Positions 42,874-44,134 of a stretch of DNA of 44,134 bases are shown here, piece by piece. The translations under genes and the position numbers were made by a program. Every line of letters begins with the position of its first letter. Positions within the stretch are counted from its first letter, which is position 1. Origin of the DNA: an uncultured Chromatiaceae bacterium (GTDB taxonomy: Bacteria; Pseudomonadota; Gammaproteobacteria; DRLM01); NCBI GenBank assembly GCA_945787555.1, contig CALZJG010000134.1, positions 1-44,134 on the forward strand, read 5' to 3'. Under the pieces are notes generated by a model that was not told where the DNA came from, searched no databases, and saw only the letters and a program-made list of their open reading frames with translations.

Positions 42874-43043
42874 CCTCGAAAGGAGATTCAACCTTCGGCC
42901 TTTGGCCGTGAGCCCACTCCCAGCCCTTTGCATGTCCTCTATCACCTGCACGAGAGGATTTCCAAAATGAGCGGCCATCCAACCCTGATCGTTCATCGAA
43001 CTAACACTTGGTCACACCCAGTCAACGCCACTGCATCACCGCA

Positions 43044-43880
43044 TCACTTCATCTCATCGCTCGGTGTCTCGCCTTCACCGGCGTAGCGCTGAAAATGCCC
43101 TGACCACCACTCCATGGCTCGCGCATTGGCCTGCTCGAATTGTTCCGGAGTGAGCTGTTCGACCAATTGACTGCGGGGATCGTCGGGTGATGATTCCTCA
43201 CCTTCACCATCCCATACGCCGGCGATGCTGTACCACACATAAGCCTCAACCAGATCTTGCTTGACACCGCGGCCCTGTTCATACATCCACGCCAGTTTAC
43301 GCTGTGAGGGCTGATGACTGCTTTCGGCGGCGCGTTGGTACCATTGGAACGCCACCTTATCGTCTTGCTCGGTCCCCTGGCCCTGCTCGTACATCAAGCC
43401 GAGATTGGCCTGCGCATAGACATCGCCGCGCTCGGCGGCTTTTTGCAACCAGGCCACCGTCTGTTTCAGATCACGACCCACGCCGCGCCCTTCTTTGTAT
43501 AACAAGGCCAAATTGGTTTGCGCGACGGCATGTCCCTGCTCGGCGGCGGCGCGGAACCAGCGCACGGCGGCGACGTCATCGACCTTCACGCCCATACCGT
43601 CACGATGCATGTAGCCGAGCAAAGTCTGCGCCGCCATGTCGTTTTGCGCAGCGGCCAATTTCAGCCAGCGCAGCGCACGCGTATAATCCTGCTCGACTCC
43701 CTGACCCAGCGCATAAGCGACGCCCAGCTCCGACTGCGCGAAGCGATCACCGCTTTCCGCCGCTCGCTCCATTTTCGCCAACGGAGACAGCGTCGCGGCG
43801 GGTTCTGCCAGCGTGGTAAGCGGCGTGTGGAGACCTATCACCAGCAGCATCCAGGCGCCGATCCAGTGTTGACATTTCAT
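43044..43880 (-). CDS. Secreted Sel1-repeat protein
   Basis: 278 residues from ATG 43880 (the frame extends further upstream without a family-like start). Signal peptide MKCQHWIGAWMLLVIGLHTPLTTLA. The mature part has five Sel1 repeats of about 36 residues (for example AQSELGVAYALGQGVEQDY, AQTLLGYMHRDGMGVKVDD, AQTNLALLYKEGRGVGRDL, AQANLGLMYEQGQGTEQDD), forming a helical scaffold for protein contacts, and an acidic tail. Probably periplasmic. Related to, but longer than, the protein at 37678. Binding partner unknown. Confidence 0.87.
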   Translation of the reverse strand: MKCQHWIGAWMLLVIGLHTPLTTLAEPAATLSPLAKMERAAESGDRFAQSELGVAYALGQGVEQDYTRALRWLKLAAAQNDMAAQTLLGYMHRDGMGVKVDDVAAVRWFRAAAEQGHAVAQTNLALLYKEGRGVGRDLKQTVAWLQKAAERGDVYAQANLGLMYEQGQGTEQDDKVAFQWYQRAAESSHQPSQRKLAWMYEQGRGVKQDLVEAYVWYSIAGVWDGEGEESSPDDPRSQLVEQLTPEQFEQANARAMEWWSGHFQRYAGEGETPSDEMK

Positions 43881-44042
43881 GTGTAACTCACTCGATATTG
43901 AAAACGAAAGAAGGAAACTCATCGCCCCAGTCCAGGGGCGGACAGCAGACTTTAACATACTAAGAACAGCGTGAAAAAAACTTAGGAAACGAATTCATTG
44001 GGGTCCCTCTACATTAGGTCAATCGAACCAATATTTTATAAA

Positions 44043-44134
44043 TCAAACAGTCTTATTGTTGGTTGCCGCTATTGGCAGCTCAAAATAAAATTCGCTGCCT
44101 ACTCCCAAAGTCGTATGAAAACCGATGCTTCCCC
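44043..44134 (-). CDS. C-terminal fragment of a probable sensor histidine kinase
   Basis: The last 30 codons of a gene that continues beyond the right edge. The - strand frame ends at TGA 44045-44043 and reads GSIGFHTTLGVGSEFYFELP then a short tail. This fits the end of a GHKL ATPase domain (GGxI...S..G.GSxFxFxLP). Only 30 residues are visible, so the call is tentative. Confidence 0.55.
   Translation of the reverse strand, partial: GSIGFHTTLGVGSEFYFELPIAATNNKTV

Noticed and set aside
42778-43086. 102-codon + strand frame after the Cys-rich protein
   Set aside because: It crosses the 24-base palindrome (TPSPAGGRGP is its translation), overlaps the end of the Sel1 gene, and has no ribosome site or domain.

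Overview
The window looks like the chromosome of a gammaproteobacterium whose order I cannot fix from sequence. The main support is the block uvrC-pgsA-tRNA-Gly-tRNA-Cys-tRNA-Leu, the same order as uvrC-pgsA-glyW-cysT-leuZ in enterobacteria. An Rsd/AlgQ protein and a RelA-type enzyme with the ExDD signature agree with this. Base composition is moderately GC-rich and even. I see no prophage, insertion sequence, CRISPR array or rRNA.

Bases 1-24153 are a catabolic island, all on the + strand except icmF. It starts with the end of a VLCAD-like acyl-CoA dehydrogenase. Next come leucine dehydrogenase and the E1-alpha, E1-beta and E2 subunits of a 2-oxoacid dehydrogenase, then prpB-prpC-prpD of the methylcitrate cycle, a hotdog thioesterase and a Na+-coupled amino-acid transporter. 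On the opposite strand lies icmF, a fused B12-dependent isobutyryl-CoA mutase with its own G-protein chaperone. The + strand resumes with thiolase, the carboxyltransferase subunit of methylcrotonyl-CoA carboxylase, methylglutaconyl-CoA hydratase, HMG-CoA lyase, an HSD10-like SDR, acetoacetyl-CoA synthetase and an AcuI-type acrylyl-CoA reductase. Read together, the genes import and deaminate branched-chain amino acids, decarboxylate them to acyl-CoAs, and send leucine carbon to acetyl-CoA, isoleucine carbon to acetyl- and propionyl-CoA, and valine carbon probably through IcmF to butyryl-CoA. Propionyl-CoA is then burned by the methylcitrate cycle. E3, aconitase/PrpF, isovaleryl-CoA dehydrogenase and the biotin subunit of MCC are absent, as is any regulator.

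Bases 24181-30137 are on the - strand. They hold a periplasmic cytochrome built of six tandem class-I heme domains, an HU-like nucleoid protein, the three tRNAs, pgsA, uvrC and a family-5-type uracil-DNA glycosylase.

Bases 30229-40096 form a stress and growth-arrest neighbourhood: a ribosome hibernation factor fused to a cold-shock domain, a RelA homologue that keeps every hydrolase residue, a universal-stress-like protein translationally coupled to a Lon-like protease, Rsd, a Sel1 protein, a TauE/SafE-type carrier and Hsp20. Two paralogous acidic 100-residue proteins of unknown function bracket most of it (31121 and 39791).

Bases 40121-44134 hold a triheme c7-like cytochrome diverging from a large uncharacterised lipoprotein, a small Cys-rich protein, a perfect 24-base palindrome, a second Sel1 protein, and at the edge the last 30 codons of a probable sensor histidine kinase.
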